Notes: a model not told the origin generated them from the letters alone. Counted from the stretch's first letter, positions 1 to 12,984 are shown. The stretch: 64,000 nt of DNA from Cephalotus follicularis (GCA_001972305.1 BDDD01001578.1:359991-423990); one strand, 5' to 3'. Numbers and translations are program-made.

Positions 1-242
1 ATTAGTAAAGTCATAAACTATTATACATTAATCCAGTACAAGATTCCATCATTTCAATAACCAATTGATACAATATCCAACTGATAATTTTTAACAAGCA
101 CGTCTCATCATTCTCTTAAAACACGAGTATGATTATTACAATACAATACAATACAATTAAACAACCTTCAGAAAAGAAGCTTCCAACATAGCTTCAGCAG
201 CACTTGTCCGATTTCCCCTGTCAATATGAAATTGTAGGGGGC

Positions 243-266
243 TAGCCTTTGTCCTCACTCGGCTAA
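243..266 (-). other. LTR-end hairpin TAGCC/GGCTA in K
   Basis: TAGCC (243-247) pairs with GGCTA (261-265) around a short loop. The same hairpin, with flanking text GTGAGGACAAAGGCTA, sits near the 3' end of the A, C, F and G LTRs. It may lie in R/U5 RNA (inference). Confidence 0.5.
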
Positions 267-504
267 GTAGAGAAAGTATAAATACCTTTTGGGATCAACA
301 ATAATGTAAATCATGTAATGAATGCGTAATCATGCAATACAATATATATACAATATGTATTTGTATATGTATCTGGATCAATAGTTATGCAACCATGCGA
401 AGTGGCTACATCAACACAATCCTTCAATCATGTCACTAAGGACCAATCAATTCAACCAGTATTCGATAAACACCACCCGTAGGTTAGTATTATCTCACGT
501 CGAT

Positions 505-1137
505 GCTAACCGTCCCATAGGCGGAGGAAAGCTCGATCAATATTTGACACTAACTGGCATGTAGCGGAGGAAAGTTCAACAAACAAATGAGTCTAACCGG
601 CACATAGGCGGAGGATAGCTCATAGTGTGAATGTCAATCGGCACGTAGCGGAGGAAGACCATCCGGTGTGGTATCCCTAGCCATCTCCTGACTCCTAGAG
701 CACAACCTGCCATTAGCGTAAGTGACAACCTCCGTTACCGAACTAACAGCATAACAATCACAATCAATCAAACAATTCAATTATTGATGCTAACCGGCCC
801 CGAGCTAGGAAAGCACACAGTTAACCGTCCCGTGGTGCTAGGAAAGCTCAATCAATCCAGAAATCAATCCTTTCCAAGTAATTCATAAGTTATAAAATAC
901 TTGAAATAATACATTTATTCAAAATGTAAACAGTCTTTGAAATCACGTTTCAATCCTTCAAAAATATACATTTAACAAATATACATTTCCGTGTAAAATA
1001 ATGATTTGTTATAAAATCATGTATGCACTTCTAAAATGATAAAACACTTTAGAATTCCATCACATTTCAATTCACAATTCAGTTCACAGTTCAGTTCATA
1101 CCTACATTGACGCTAACCGGCACAAGGCAAGGAAAGT
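505..1137 (-). repeat. Dispersed stem-loop units in LTR K
   Basis: Seven units share a core of the form AACCGGCACATAGGCGGAGGAA. They lie at about 505-532, 549-575, 589-621, 633-659, 789-814, 820-847 and 1112-1137. In most, the bases at the two unit ends can pair, and the pairing letters differ between units: GCT/AGC, ACT/AGT, GAG-t-CTA/TAGCTC and GTC/GAC. The last unit does not pair well. Spacing is irregular, so this is not a simple tandem array. One related unit is present in G's LTR at about 59127-59152. Confidence 0.6.
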
Positions 1138-1194
1138 TCAACAAATCCACAATAATATGCAAGCAAACATATGCTCAAAATGCAATCTGACCAC

Positions 1195-1515
1195 TTCGGC
1201 GTCGGCACCTAAACTCTAGGCGACAAATCATTCATATTAGTCACTTAAGCGTCGCCGCTTAACCCTAGGCGTCAACAATTGGCCTTGACGTCGACGCTTC
1301 CAGGTAAGGATCCTTGAGAGTTGGCGCTCATTAATTTGGCATCGACGCTACCTCAAAGCGACAACATCAACGTGACCATCACTACGCATATTCAAACCAG
1401 GGCGTCAATGCTTTCCTTAAGCATCGACGCTTATCGCGAAGTCAGTATACACACCTACACGTAACAGTCCATAGCGTCGACGCTTATCGTCTAAGCATCA
1501 ATGGTTAGAGCAGAT
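1195..1515 (-). repeat. GTCGAC palindrome cluster in LTR K
   Basis: Several copies of a palindrome-like word built on AGCGTCGACGCT occur here. A perfect 12-bp copy is at 1473-1484. Variants such as AAGCATCGACGCTT and TAAGCGTCGCCGCTTA occur nearby. The same kind of cluster is found in the A, B, C, F, G and M LTRs. Confidence 0.65.
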
Positions 1516-2956
1516 CGTAAACATCTTCTTCAACACTTTTAATAGCAGGAGATCAACATGCATAATTACACATGCAATTCGATCCACAATCATTTAATCA
1601 CAATATGCAAGGCAGGTTAGCCACTCATAGCAACCCTAACACAAATCACATCATTCACACACCAAGGGAAAATCATCCCAAAATGTGCATGCAATTCAAT
1701 CCACAAAGTTCATGCATTTCATCAATGATAAACATCATTCTTGAACTCAAATACATAAGTATAAATCCCCTACTATTACCCCTACCTCTGATTCCGAGTT
1801 AGGAATCACAGTAGCAACAACACAGTCAACCCGCAGGTTCCATTGCCGAACCTTTCCAATAACCGTTTAACCGAAGCCGGTTCTTGCTAATTGATCCTTT
1901 CCACTGCCAAATCCAATTGCCGCACACACTGCACATACAACACATTTCATTACGATCAACGCACGCAAAACATTGCAGTCGCCGAAACGTCGGCCAGATT
2001 TTGGCCCACTTATCCAGCTTGTGAAACACCAATAAACGGGTTCAACATTGAACGATCTACACAAAACCGCTCAAAACTCGCCGTGAATCAGCGCCGAACG
2101 CTGCGCCACGGTCGGCAGCGAGTTATGACTCACTGAGTCAACTCGTCAGACCTCAACAGATCCGATCGCCACTCAAAAACACCCCACATTCACAAGTTAT
2201 ACACATCCCTGCCCATGACTCGCTGAGACTCGGCGCCAAAAGCGTGGTCTCAAGCAGCCGTGAGTCGACTCACCGACTCGACTCAGCCTAGTGATTACAG
2301 CCGATTCCGGCCGAATCATGCCTCACCGGTGGTCAAAATGGCAAGAGCTAGCCATCTACACCAAACCCCACCCCATCCGCGACGCTAACGACGCCGGGAA
2401 ATGCACGGTAGAGGCGCACAGTGCACGGGAAGAGGAGAAGAAAAAGAAGAAAAAAGAGGAGAAAGGGGAAGAGCTTACCGGCGGGTAGAGGGCCTGGGTT
2501 GCTAGCCGTCGTCTCCTGGTCCGGTGGCTGGCTCCGGCGCGCTCTCTCTCCCTCTACTCCAAGCTCTCTCCCACTCTCTCTCGCACTCTCTCCCTGTGTC
2601 TCTTTCTTTGCACGGGCGTGCTATGCACCCGTGTCTCCCCCCTTTTCTTTTCTTTATGTCTTTTTCCCCTTTCTTCATTAGTATTTTACCATAAAATATT
2701 AAATTCTGGGTCCCATTTTTTTTCGCGAATTGCGACATAAATTATCGAAACGACCACCAAAATAAGCGAAATAATATTTCAAACATTGGGCTTTACTATC
2801 GCGCATTAAAAATAGACTTTATTTACCGTTTTGGGACATCAAAATTACGGCTTCAATGCGTAATGCCTTTTTATTACTCTGGGCCCCTATCGATTTTATC
2901 ATGACTGTACACGCACCAATTTCATAATAATCATTTATGAAATTCGGGGCGTTACA

Positions 2957-4623
2957 AGGAGGTAGAAAACAGGGAAGAGAGGGGAGGAGGCTTACCATGG
3001 AAGGTCGCACACGTCTTCCCGGGCAGCAGCTTGAAGCGCCGTCGTCTTCTCTTGCCATAAACTGGTCCCCTGCGCGCAACGCACGAGTCGCGCTCTCTCC
3101 TGCTTATGGCGCATGAATGCGGGAGAGAAAGTGAGGGAGAGAGTGTGAGAGAGGTTAAGAGAGAGATTTTAAAAAACTAATTTTAAAATTGATTTTTGAC
3201 TTAATAAAAATTAAGTCTCTCTCTCTCTCTTTCTCTCTCTCTCCCTTTCTTTACTCCTTCTCTATAATTTTAAAGTCTCTTTCAATAATAAAATGTTTCT
3301 CCCTTTTGTAAATTAAAGACTCTTTCTTTAATTTCGATTTAATAAAATTAAATCAGGCTCCGGCTTTAAATCTCTTATATATCGAGATGACTATTAGTGG
3401 AACGAAAAACAAACCACTAATGTCAAAATAATATATACTAGTTAAAAACTAGATTTATCACTAAAAGAGCATGTGTGCAGAATGCGTCACTTTTCCAATA
3501 ATAAGGCGGGACTTTAAAGCCCGATGGATTTACGGTACGATGATAAATTTCTCAGAACATCTCAAAGTTCTGGTATGACTATCCAGCTAATAGTCCTGGT
3601 GTGATCTCTAATTACCCTCGGATCCGCGGACCAAAAAGTACCACGTATATCATTCGTTAACCGGTTCCCCAGTACTTTATCACTATCATCGGTTCACGTG
3701 CCATGTATGCTTCGTCATCTCGGCTTCGACCGCGGACTAGGGTTTGGATAAATGCCACCCCTAGGTAAAACCGTGATAACTATAATTCTATGAACGGACT
3801 GAGACGATGGGAGATATCCCCAAAAACCTCTTGTTCCCAATCTACCAGTACCCGGCCATATTTTTAAGTCTTCAGGTCATAGATGTTATAGAGCCTATAA
3901 CCCTCAACACGGGTGTGACGATCCCATCCTGCGAACTCGCCCATACATCTCAATGCAGCTCCCACAAGGCCCAAATACAACCCTTTTGCCAGCACGTGGC
4001 TAGTGCTGGGGAGGCCAGAAATCAAAGTCAGGCATTTACTACACAATGCATGCCAGTCGCTCAGGTCTAACGATACAACGCAAATCACGTATGATCGACT
4101 AGTCAACTTTGACTAAGCACTACCGCGATAATAGGAACTCTATTGACAGAGGTGTTGACTCTCCAAATAGATAACCTATGGTGGGTCAGTTCAGTGTCGT
4201 GTCTCTGCACGCACCCCACATAAACTTTAGGGTAAAACCCATATGGCAATGAGATGATCCATCCTCCTTTATCATTCAGAGCAAGCATAACACGACAAGT
4301 CTTTCCGGTTTATCAATTGCCGTAAGAAAGTGAATCTATGACTTGGAACTTTTGTCACAAGGGAATAAGGATCTCATTCTCATGACCTCTCAGGCACGAG
4401 ACCCTTTACGGACAGGACGCTATATGTGTATTCAGTTGATATGATGATCAACGGATACGTTGAGAAGGTTTGGGATTCTACATATAGCAAGATGCCAATC
4501 TTTACTAAAAATGCACAATAAAACATGAATGGAACTAAGGATGTACGATTGAAGAGTGTGTCATATGTCAACAACATATGTCTGTAGCCTTCTCGTGGCT
4601 TGTAGGGACACCCTAATATAACA
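2957..4623 (-). mobile_element. Copia-I left (3') LTR, truncated
   Basis: This is the downstream LTR of a minus-strand Copia element. It ends at 4623 where, on the minus strand, the purine tract AAGTGGGAGAT is followed by the LTR start TGTTATATTAGGG. From 2957 it aligns with 10786-12468 of the right LTR. The first roughly 900 bp (plus-strand order) are missing because LTR K interrupts at 2956; the rest may lie left of the window. A minus-strand GGTAAG lies at 2991-2996, after a GC-rich leader. Confidence 0.85.
3215..3243. repeat. (CT)n microsatellite
   Basis: A short CT run with one interruption lies inside the Copia-I left LTR. The matching place in the right LTR (11049-11086) is longer and uninterrupted. 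Confidence 0.8.
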
Positions 4624-6010
4624 ATCTCCCACTTGGCCCTTTAGCCACGAAGACCTCTAGCCTAAGCAAATCGCACTCTGGCACTGCTCATGGCCTTGTC
4701 CGTGGGTCTGTTAAATTCACTTCTTGCGCGACTCTCTCTATGGTGACATCTACTCTCATGATGTCTCCTATATTTCCTTAATAACAACTCTCTTGATATG
4801 TTATATTCGTCTATGATCTCCACGATAAAATGATACCGTTGTTGTATATGTTTGGGCGGTAATGAGACCCGCGTTCCAAGGTTTGTGCAAAGCCCTATCG
4901 TAGTCCCTATGCTGCACAACTACACAACGATGGAAGGAACCTCATAAAGTTCCACAATGAATAGCCGCAGCCAAAACAGCTACCATAATTGGTATTACAG
5001 GTTGCAACATACTTTTATTCTCTGGCGAAGTCTGCAGTCCTTGACTGCCACAAACTCCTCTCACTCACACAGCACTTCTATTTAGGATCAACACATATCC
5101 TGAAATGAATTTGTGATCATCCGGATCAAAATTGAAACTAGAGTTAACCCAACTCTTACGTCTTAATGTACTATACTCTCCATGTGTTAATAAATAATCC
5201 TGAGTTTTTCACAGGCATTATATCCTCTTGACTATATCCCTATTTCTCTTACATGGACTGGACTGAAATCGACTAGCCAGACCCTTAGGCATATTGACAT
5301 CAGGCTTAGTACAAATTATAGCATACATGATGGAGCCTATTGGAGAAGCATAAGGTTGTCTATTCATGCATGTCCTCTCCACATAAGTCTTAGAAGAAAT
5401 CCTCTTGGAAAGGTGAATTCCTTGGCTAATTGGCAGTAAGCCTTATATGGAATTCGCTCCATACCATTTCAGCACTCTACTAATGTACTGGCTTCGGGAA
5501 AGTCCAAGCAATCTACTCGATCTACTCTTTAGATCTTCATTCTCTAAAACGTAGAAAGCCTTTCCCAAATCCTTTGTGGAGAAGTTCTTGCTTAAATGTA
5601 CTTCAACATATCTACATCATTCTCTATGTGTACTATGTTTTCTACATATAGAGTCAAGAATGTGATTTCTGGGTTATCCTATTTCTGGTAGACATTAGGC
5701 TTATCCATATCTTTGATAAAATCAAAATGGATATTTTATCTATGGGATGCTTGAGGTCATAGACATTTGGATCTTGCACCTCTTGTGCGAATGCTCCTCG
5801 GATTTAAACCCCTCGGGTTTGGGACATAAAGATGTCCTGTTCAAGATAGTTACTCTTGCCGACTGTATTGACATCCATTTGTCATAGCTCATTATCACAA
5901 TGATCGACAAAAGCAAGCATAATCCGAATGGACTAAATCATTGCAACCGGTCATAACGTTCTCAGTATACAGACCTCTTGTCTTAGTGTATATCCTTTCG
6001 CGACCAATTG
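4624..6010 (-). pseudogene. Copia-I reverse transcriptase / RNase H remnant
   Basis: Minus-strand frames here match the 3' half of a Copia pol gene. At 4662-4919 a frame carries KHIQQRYHFI, the RNase H C-terminal signature region of Copia elements. Near 5760-5815 the minus strand reads MSQ-x-RG around the conserved QPEGF segment of reverse transcriptase. At 5637-5648 the catalytic box reads YVEN instead of YVDD, so both active-site aspartates are gone. Stops and frameshifts are frequent and no frame exceeds about 90 codons. The PPT and LTR follow directly at 4624. It is a dead copy. Confidence 0.75.
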
Positions 6011-6039
6011 CGCTTTAAAAATGTTTCAACCTTTACCAT

Positions 6040-7145
6040 TAACGCCAATCTTCCTCTTGAAGATTTACTTGCATATGATAGGATTTTAAGCCTTCGGTTG
6101 CGTATACCAAGTCCCTTACTTGGTAGGCATATATGGAGTCATTTTTGAATTTCATGATCTCTTATCATGTCTTGGAATCAATGCGCTTCACTGCTTCCTT
6201 GTAGCTGATAGGCTCGTCATCTCGCTGATGTTAGGTTTGTCAGTGCCTTAATGAGAAAACCTTATTTCTCAGGCGTTATCGAAAACCTTTTCCTGATCTC
6301 CTCGCTAGAAGAGTGCCTTACCGAGACTCTATCTCAGATTGGGAGAATTTCCCAATTATGTCTTTAAAAGAATAAACTTCTAGTTCCTTATCATCCTGTG
6401 GGTTTCTACCTGGTGGAAACTCTCTTTGTTTCCCTAACTCCCACTACTTCCTGCAACCTGGTATTCCTCTCTAGGAATTTTGCAGTATGTGAAACAAAAC
6501 CATGTTTGTTCGCATGGATGGTAGAAGTAATATTCTAAACACTTCTTAGAATATTCCACAAACCGGCAATGTCTTAATCGTGCCTCCAGCTTAGAAGGTT
6601 TTTGCCTTCCTATATAAACTGGACAGCCTTAACCCTCAAACGGTTTAGGCTGGGTTTCCTGCATTTATGATATCCATGATCATATGATATCCTCTCGATA
6701 TCGTGGGGAACAAATTTCAAATGAATCTTCAATAGGATATGCTCTACCAACTGCAGTGCATTACCCAGAAAAAGATTTGGAAGATGTATAAAAGACATAA
6801 TGGACCTAACCATTGTTTACTTCTAGTGATAAATCCATGACTCTTTCTTAGGATTTTAGACTTGTTTTCCTCTTGAAACACTCACCCAAAATCATGATAA
6901 AACACCGATGATGGTATTGAAGTAGTGAAAATCTCCATTTGCATTAACCAATATTGGTTCACTACTGTCGGTGTGGACTTAACCTAATATGTCCACCATC
7001 CTATCTCCTCGAACGGAGAAAGGAGATTTGGTCATCCCACCAATCACACATGGTGCACATGTTGGAGAGGACCACACATCCTGGATGTCCTATAGACTTT
7101 CCTTAATCATTGTCTTTTCCTAGCATATCTAGGATGACCTAATCA
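6040..7145 (-). pseudogene. Copia-I integrase / GAG-pre-integrase remnant
   Basis: The order of pol on the minus strand predicts integrase here. The minus strand at about 6960-7145 matches, at nucleotide level, the plus-strand Copia-II segment at 53910-54050 that encodes the GAG-pre-integrase zinc region (text around RTSRM/CTMCDWW in broken frames). No continuous frame survives. The assignment rests on comparison with Copia-II and on position. Confidence 0.55.
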
Positions 7146-9884
7146 AAAATGCAATAATAATGAAGGATTTATATCTTTTTTTAATTTGTTCCTTTGAATT
7201 GTTAATATAATGTTATGGTAATTGTATAAGACATAGATCTCTTCTGTCAATGTGCCTCTTGCACTAACTAGAACATTGAAATGTATAAGACTAAGAATTT
7301 GTACCAAAAATTTGAGCTTCCAGCTCAGCTTATACATATATCACATAGAAAAAAAATTCCATACAATATTCATTATACAGAGAGATCAAATCTTTATTAC
7401 ATAACCATTTACAAAAATATACAATTCATAAACGGCAACTACATAGGTGTGAATCCATGATGCATCACCATGGTGCCAGTCTATACCTTTGTCAGCTCTC
7501 TCAGCTGTCTAGCGTCTCTTAGCAAGCTGCAAAGAGTTACAAATGTTAGTCTCACAATCTGATCCAAATACTCAAATTGAACTTACATTGTAAACTAGAT
7601 AAAACATGAAAGTACCTAACCATAAGGTATTTCCTGCTTTGGACTATAGGAACAGAGTATATCTCTTCCAATTGCCTTAGCTTCCCACAACGGAAGTAGG
7701 CAAACTCCATATAAAACTTTTGATCCTTTCTATAATGGAATCCCTTTGCACTAACTGCCTCTTCCTTGGGTTTTCACCCTTGGAACTTAAATTCACTTGA
7801 TCTATCTCCCATTGAGATTATTCAAGTAGGAAATCGAGACATCACAGATGATCATGACCTCTCTTTGTCAAAATCCACCTTTACAGTCCTCGACTGTGTG
7901 CCACACAACTCCTTGAGTTGTGTAAGCATGACACACACGGTTTGTGAGTGCATAACCCGATCATGTGAAAAAGTTGCAATATGTCAACAATTGATAGGGT
8001 ATGAGCTCGATAATCTTCGTTCCACCATTTAGCCCAACTGGCCTTGTGATGGTCGGATACATCGTTCACTAGCTCGGGGTTATCTCAGTAATGACATGAG
8101 CGACTCTCATGCTCGTGAGAATGTTACGCTAAACGCGTTTCCATTCAGTGAAATACGGATGTTCAATTTTGGAGTGTTAAATGTTTTTTATGTTGGTTTG
8201 TGCTGTTTGCCAATTTGAGTATATAATCAAGTATGTGAAAACTAGCAACCTATATGAGGAAAAAAAAGAGAGAACATTAACAGATTATTCCATTTATATT
8301 ATTACCATAATCCTTAGCCTTTTGTAATTATGGCTCCTCCCACTATTCTAATTGTATCCCACACCTCCAATGTGGAACTCGAGAAGCCTCTTGCCTCCTA
8401 GTGGGGATCGGAATCTATCCCGCCCTATCATGATCTCAGCTTTGGCATGACAAACCACAATACCGAATAGTTAGGTTTAAAGCACCATATTTACATTAGG
8501 GCCTCTTGCCTAAAATGTAAGATCCGATACAAGTTGTGGTTTCCCGGCCCATACAATCCACAGCTTTGGCGTGCCAATAGTTTGACCCCGGTATAAGTCT
8601 GAACCCACAATCCTCAAAGAAATGAACCCATTTTGACACCCACATGCTTTGGCTTGTCAGAGTCCCAAAACATGATTATTTTCTTCCAGCATACCTCACA
8701 CTAAAATTGAACCGAAATGGTCATACGGGGGACCTCTACTTTGGCAGTGCTATCCCCAATATGTCCACACCATTCAACGAAAACTATGGAAGGCCAACGA
8801 CGGGACAACCTTATGTCCCACCGCTTATGGACTTATTATTTCAAAAGTTGGAGGAATTTGGTCTTATAAAATTTTATATATTACCAAAAGTCATTTTAGA
8901 TAAATTTAATTATCTTCTAATCCATTTGGATGGCTTAGCATGCTTGACGTGTTTGGATTTGTTTACAAAAAGAAAACATCCATCTCATGCAACCTGTTTC
9001 CCACTTAGAAATAAATATGGCGTGGCCAGGGACTAAATCTATGAGTGATCACACATGCCAATGTGTCCACTCGATCTCCTAGGTGAACTATTTAAAACTA
9101 CTTTATTACAAAATGCACCACGCATACATGGCCTTCACTTGGTCTTGTAACTTCCTTTATCTTCCTCTACAAGCTCCTTTATTATTCTTCTTCTTTGTTT
9201 ACAAAAAGAAATTTCTCAAAATAAATTTAAAAATAAAGAACATAATACAAATTAGAGGGAGAGAGAGAATAATACAAATAAGGAATCAATGATGCTCGTA
9301 GGCAACCAAATTACAGACCAAATAAAAGTACAAGTTAACAAGGCAAATTAAACCATCCACAAAAGAAATCAAAAGCTAGGTCAAGTTCCATAACCAGCCA
9401 TCATGCATAAGACATTTAAAATCTACATCCACTATAGACTTTAAATAAACACAAGGAATTTCAATTTCCGATGGCCAATGGAAATAATTCAACAAGTCCA
9501 CCGACATTCTAGTAAAGCTCCTACTAGATTATTTAAACCTAGTTTCCCGAAAAATAAAATTTATCTTATAAAACAACAATGGGAAAGGAATTAAACTAGA
9601 ATTTTAGGTACTTTGATTATTTAAAAATAGCCACCAAAACCAAAATTAAAGTCCACACTCTAGCGACGCCCTCCTTGCCTCCAAAACTTTTGATGTACAT
9701 GTCTCTGGTGAAAACTCATCGTGACTCGACGCATAACACATAGCCTCCGCCTGCGCCGAGTCACACTCGTGCTAGAGTGGAAGCTCTAGTCAAGCCACCA
9801 CAGGCCACCTTAGGCTTCGATCTTCTGATCTCAGCCCTAGAGTCGTCGTAACTCACCCCCAAATACATCATCATAGCTTCCACC
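7146..9884 (-). mobile_element. Copia-I 5' internal region, non-coding or decayed gag/leader
   Basis: This stretch lies between the pol remnants and the right LTR. It aligns in reverse with 51350-53900 of Copia-II: for example 8330-8640 matches 52440-52740, with the shared text GGAGGAGCCATAATTAC on the minus strand. No gag domain can be read. The expected primer-binding site next to the LTR (9870-9884) is badly degraded. An AT-rich part (9100-9300) and a GC-richer part (9650-9884) hold no gene I can support. Confidence 0.7.
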
Positions 9885-11044
9885 TGTTGGAAACCTGGCA
9901 AGGGTTCCCAGTGAATTTGGTCCTAGGACGCAAGTGTGTATAATTTTAATTTTTCAAAAAGACCAAGACTGAAAGTCATAGTCCACACTTACATCTTAGT
10001 ACCAAATAGAAAAGCCTAGGATCTCCGTTTAATTAACAATCGAACTAAAACATGAACAAGGATGCACAAAAGGATAAACCGAGCACATGTCGGTAACAAT
10101 AACAGTAAGAGCGAAGCAATCATACCAACATTGGAGGCTCCACCACTTTGCCGCTATGCGCTTGCAGTAGCAACTACCGGTCACCGGTAACACCGCCAGA
10201 TTTTGGACAGTCCACGTTAGGTTTAATCTTCACATCACCGCACTCCAAAAAAACTGCTCTATCCATTTCTGGCTGAGACACGCCGGGAAGCGCCCCGAAA
10301 GATGGCGAACATCCGTGACGATTGACTGAGTTCAGACTCAGTGAGTCTCCGTCAACTTGCCATTGACCGCCCTTGACATATGTGGACGCCAACACCCCGA
10401 CGAACACACAGGTACCCGAGACTCAGCGAGACTCAGCAACGAACACCAAGAACGGCCGATGGCGAGTCACGAGGTTGACTCGCCGTTCGTCATCAGCGGC
10501 CGCTAAGCCACCAAACGGCTCAGCGACACCAGCCCGACACAACCGAACCCAAGACTCGCCGTGACTCAGTGCGGAATGCCAAGTCACAGCAGCAGGATGT
10601 GTCAACTCGCCCAATTGACTCACCATGCACAAACACCGGCCAAAATGCACAGGAAACTCAAAACAAAGATCAAAATGGATAGAGCCATTGATTGGCTCCA
10701 CCCATTGTGATCATCGGTGGTGGAAGAGACACCGGGAGCAAGCGGCAAAAAAAAACGCGATATGCCACCTGGGAGAAAAAGAGAGGAGAAGGAGGGAGAA
10801 AACGCGGAAGAGAGGGGAGGAGGCTTACCATGGAAGGTCGCACGCCTCTTCCCGAGCACCAGCGCGAAGCGCCGTCATCTTCTCCAGCAAGAAACGGGTC
10901 CCCTACTCGCAACGCATGAGTCGCGCTCTCTCCTACTTATGGCGCATGAATGTGAGAGAGAAATTAAGGGAGGGAGTGTGAGAGAGATTAAGAGAGAGAT
11001 TTTAAAAAGTTGATTTTAAAATTCATTTTTGACTATACAAAAAT

Positions 11045-11091
<47 letters not shown>

Positions 11092-12468
11092 TCTCCTTCT
11101 CTATAATTTTAAAGTCTCTTTAAAAAATGAAATGTTTCTCCATTTTGTAAATTGAAGACTCTTTCTTTAATTTTGATTTAATAAAATTAAATCATGCTCC
11201 GGCTTTAAATCTCTTATATATCAGGATGACTATTAGTGGAACGAAAAACAACCACTAATGTGAAAATAATATATAATAGTTAAAAACTAGATTTACCACT
11301 AAGAGAGCATGTGTACAACATTCGTCACTTTTCCAATTATCGGGCGGGACCCTAAATCCCGGTGGATTTCTGGTACGATGATAAATTTCTCAGAACATCC
11401 CGAAGTTCTGGTATGACTATCCATTTAATAGTCCCGGTGTGACCTATATTCACCCCCGGATCCGCGGACCAAAACGTACCACGTATATCATTCGTTATCC
11501 GGTTCCCCAGTACTTTATCACTATCATCGGTTCACGTGCCACATATCCTTTGTTATCTCGGCTCTGACCGCGAACTAGGGTTTGGATAAATGTCACCCCT
11601 AGGTAAAACCACGATAACTATAATTCTATGAACGCACTTAGACTATGGGAGATATCCCCAGAAACCTCTTGTTCCCAATCTCCCAGTACCCCGCCAGGAT
11701 TTTAAGTCTTCAACGATCATAGATATTATATAGCCTATAACCCTCAACACGGGTGTGATGATCCCATCTTCCGAACTCGCCCATACATCTCAATGCAGCT
11801 CCCAAAAGGCCCAAAGACAACCCTTTTGCCAGCACGTGGCTAGTGCTGGGGAAGACAAAAATCAAAGCCAGGCAGTTACTACACAATGCATGCCAGCCGC
11901 TCAGGTCTAACGATACAACGCAAATCACGTATGATCTACTAGTCAACTTTGACTAAGCACTACCGTGATAATAGGAACTCTATTGACAGAGGTGTTGACT
12001 CTCCAAATAGATAACCTATGGGGGCTCAGTTCAGTGTCATGCCTTTGCACGCACCCCGCATCAGCTTTAGGCTAAAACACAAATGGCAATGAGATGATCC
12101 ATCCTCCTTTACCATTCGGAGCAAGCATAACACAACGAATCTTTGTGGTTCATCAATTGCCCTAAGAAAGTGAACCTATGACTTGGAACTTTTGTCACAA
12201 GGAAGTAAGGATCTCATTCTCATAACCTCTTATGCACGAGATCCAACCCTTTACAGATAGGATGCTATATGTGTATTCAGTTGACATAATGATCAACTGA
12301 TCCGTTGAGACAGTTTGGGATTCTACATATAGCAAGATGCCAATCTTTACTGAAAATGCACAATAAAACGTGAATGGAACTAGGAATGTACGATTCAAGT
12401 GTGTGTCATATGTCAACAACATATGTCTATAGCCTTCTCATGGCTTACAGGGAAACCCTAATCTAACA
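9885..12468 (-). mobile_element. Copia-I right (5') LTR, complete
   Basis: A 2584-bp LTR runs from TGTTGGAAACC at 9885 to CTAATCTAACA at 12468 (so TGTTAG...CCAACA on the minus strand). It belongs to the same family as the Copia-II LTRs, with shared ends and similar size. It contains a dense set of GACTC/TGACTCA words (10320-10625), a purine-rich tract, a minus-strand GGTAAG at 10824-10829 and a hairpin with GGATCTC/GAGATCC arms near 12210-12243. The right flank starts CCACC (12469-12473); the matching left flank is outside the window. Confidence 0.85.
11049..11086. repeat. (TC)n microsatellite
   Basis: An uninterrupted CT/TC run lies in the Copia-I right LTR, and is longer than its counterpart at 3215-3243. 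Confidence 0.9.
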
Positions 12469-12877
12469 CCACCATGTTAAACTCGCTGAATCAACTCAGT
12501 TGTTGAACCAATGCCGAAACTGCCAGAAAATGCCCAAGCGGAGGTCAAAATAGGTAAAGCCAAGAAGATTAGCTCCATAAATAGCAATTATCAGTTGCAG
12601 AAATGAATGACCGAGACGACAAAGCGTCGGGGAGAAAAAGAGAAGAAAAGAGAAGAAGATAGGAGAAGGGCGTTACCATCAATGTGAGGACCCGTGCCTG
12701 CTCTTACTGGTCCGGTGCATTGCATCGTTGTCTTCTCCAGCGCTTTCTCTCTCTCGCGTTTCATCATTCCCGGGTGCTAAACGCTCTCGACTCCTATGTC
12801 TCTCTTTTATATCTTTCTTTGGCGCGTCTAACGCCTTCTAGACGCGTATGGACCCTTTTTTATCTCTTTTTTATTTT

Positions 12878-12936
<59 letters not shown>

Positions 12937-12984
12937 CTCACACGTTTTACACGTGACACCACCTAGATATGCACGGGGTGTCAC
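12469..12984 (-). mobile_element. Gypsy LTR fragment 'J'
   Basis: On the minus strand the fragment begins TGTGACACCCCGTGCAT at 12984, a typical gypsy LTR start. It ends where Copia-I was inserted. It contains a (TA)n run, a GC-rich leader with a minus-strand GGTAAC (12672-12677), a purine tract and ACTCGCTGA-type words. The rest of J would lie beyond Copia-I's left end, outside the window. Confidence 0.6.
12881..12930. repeat. (TA)25 microsatellite
   Basis: A perfect TA run in LTR fragment J. The short frames that cross it are artefacts of the repeat. Confidence 0.95.

Larger units (their letters stand above)
1..2956 (-). mobile_element. Ty3/gypsy LTR 'K', incomplete at the window edge
   Basis: Read on the minus strand the LTR starts at 2956 with TGTAACGCCCCGAATTTC, the usual start of the gypsy LTRs in this window. 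It runs to base 1 without reaching the expected end (...TGTGACA), so it continues to the left. Its 2956 edge abuts Copia-I LTR sequence that lines up with 10786 onward in the other Copia-I LTR, so K was inserted into Copia-I. In K's own order it holds a purine/pyrimidine-rich leader with a GGTAAG at 2474-2479 (minus strand), a GTCGAC-motif cluster, stem-loop units, an AT-rich stretch and the terminal hairpin. Parts match G's LTR at 59170-59400, so K and G are related. It may be a solo LTR or one end of a full element; the window cannot decide. Confidence 0.8.

Noticed and set aside
505-860. CRISPR-like spaced repeats
   Set aside because: Repeats are imperfect, irregularly spaced and inside a plant LTR; there are no cas genes and the host is eukaryotic.
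8644-9036. 130-codon plus-strand frame antisense to Copia-I, with a 120-codon counterpart antisense in Copia-II (51963-52325)
   Set aside because: The second halves share a frame (KLEEF, CLTCLD), but the first halves are in different frames relative to the aligned DNA. The match is DNA homology, not protein conservation.
10625-10981. 118-codon plus-strand frame in the Copia-I LTR
   Set aside because: It is antisense to the LTR, rich in Arg/Lys/Glu from the purine tract, and not kept in Copia-II.
12684-12956. 90-codon frame with an Ile-Tyr run
   Set aside because: It translates the (TA)25 repeat.
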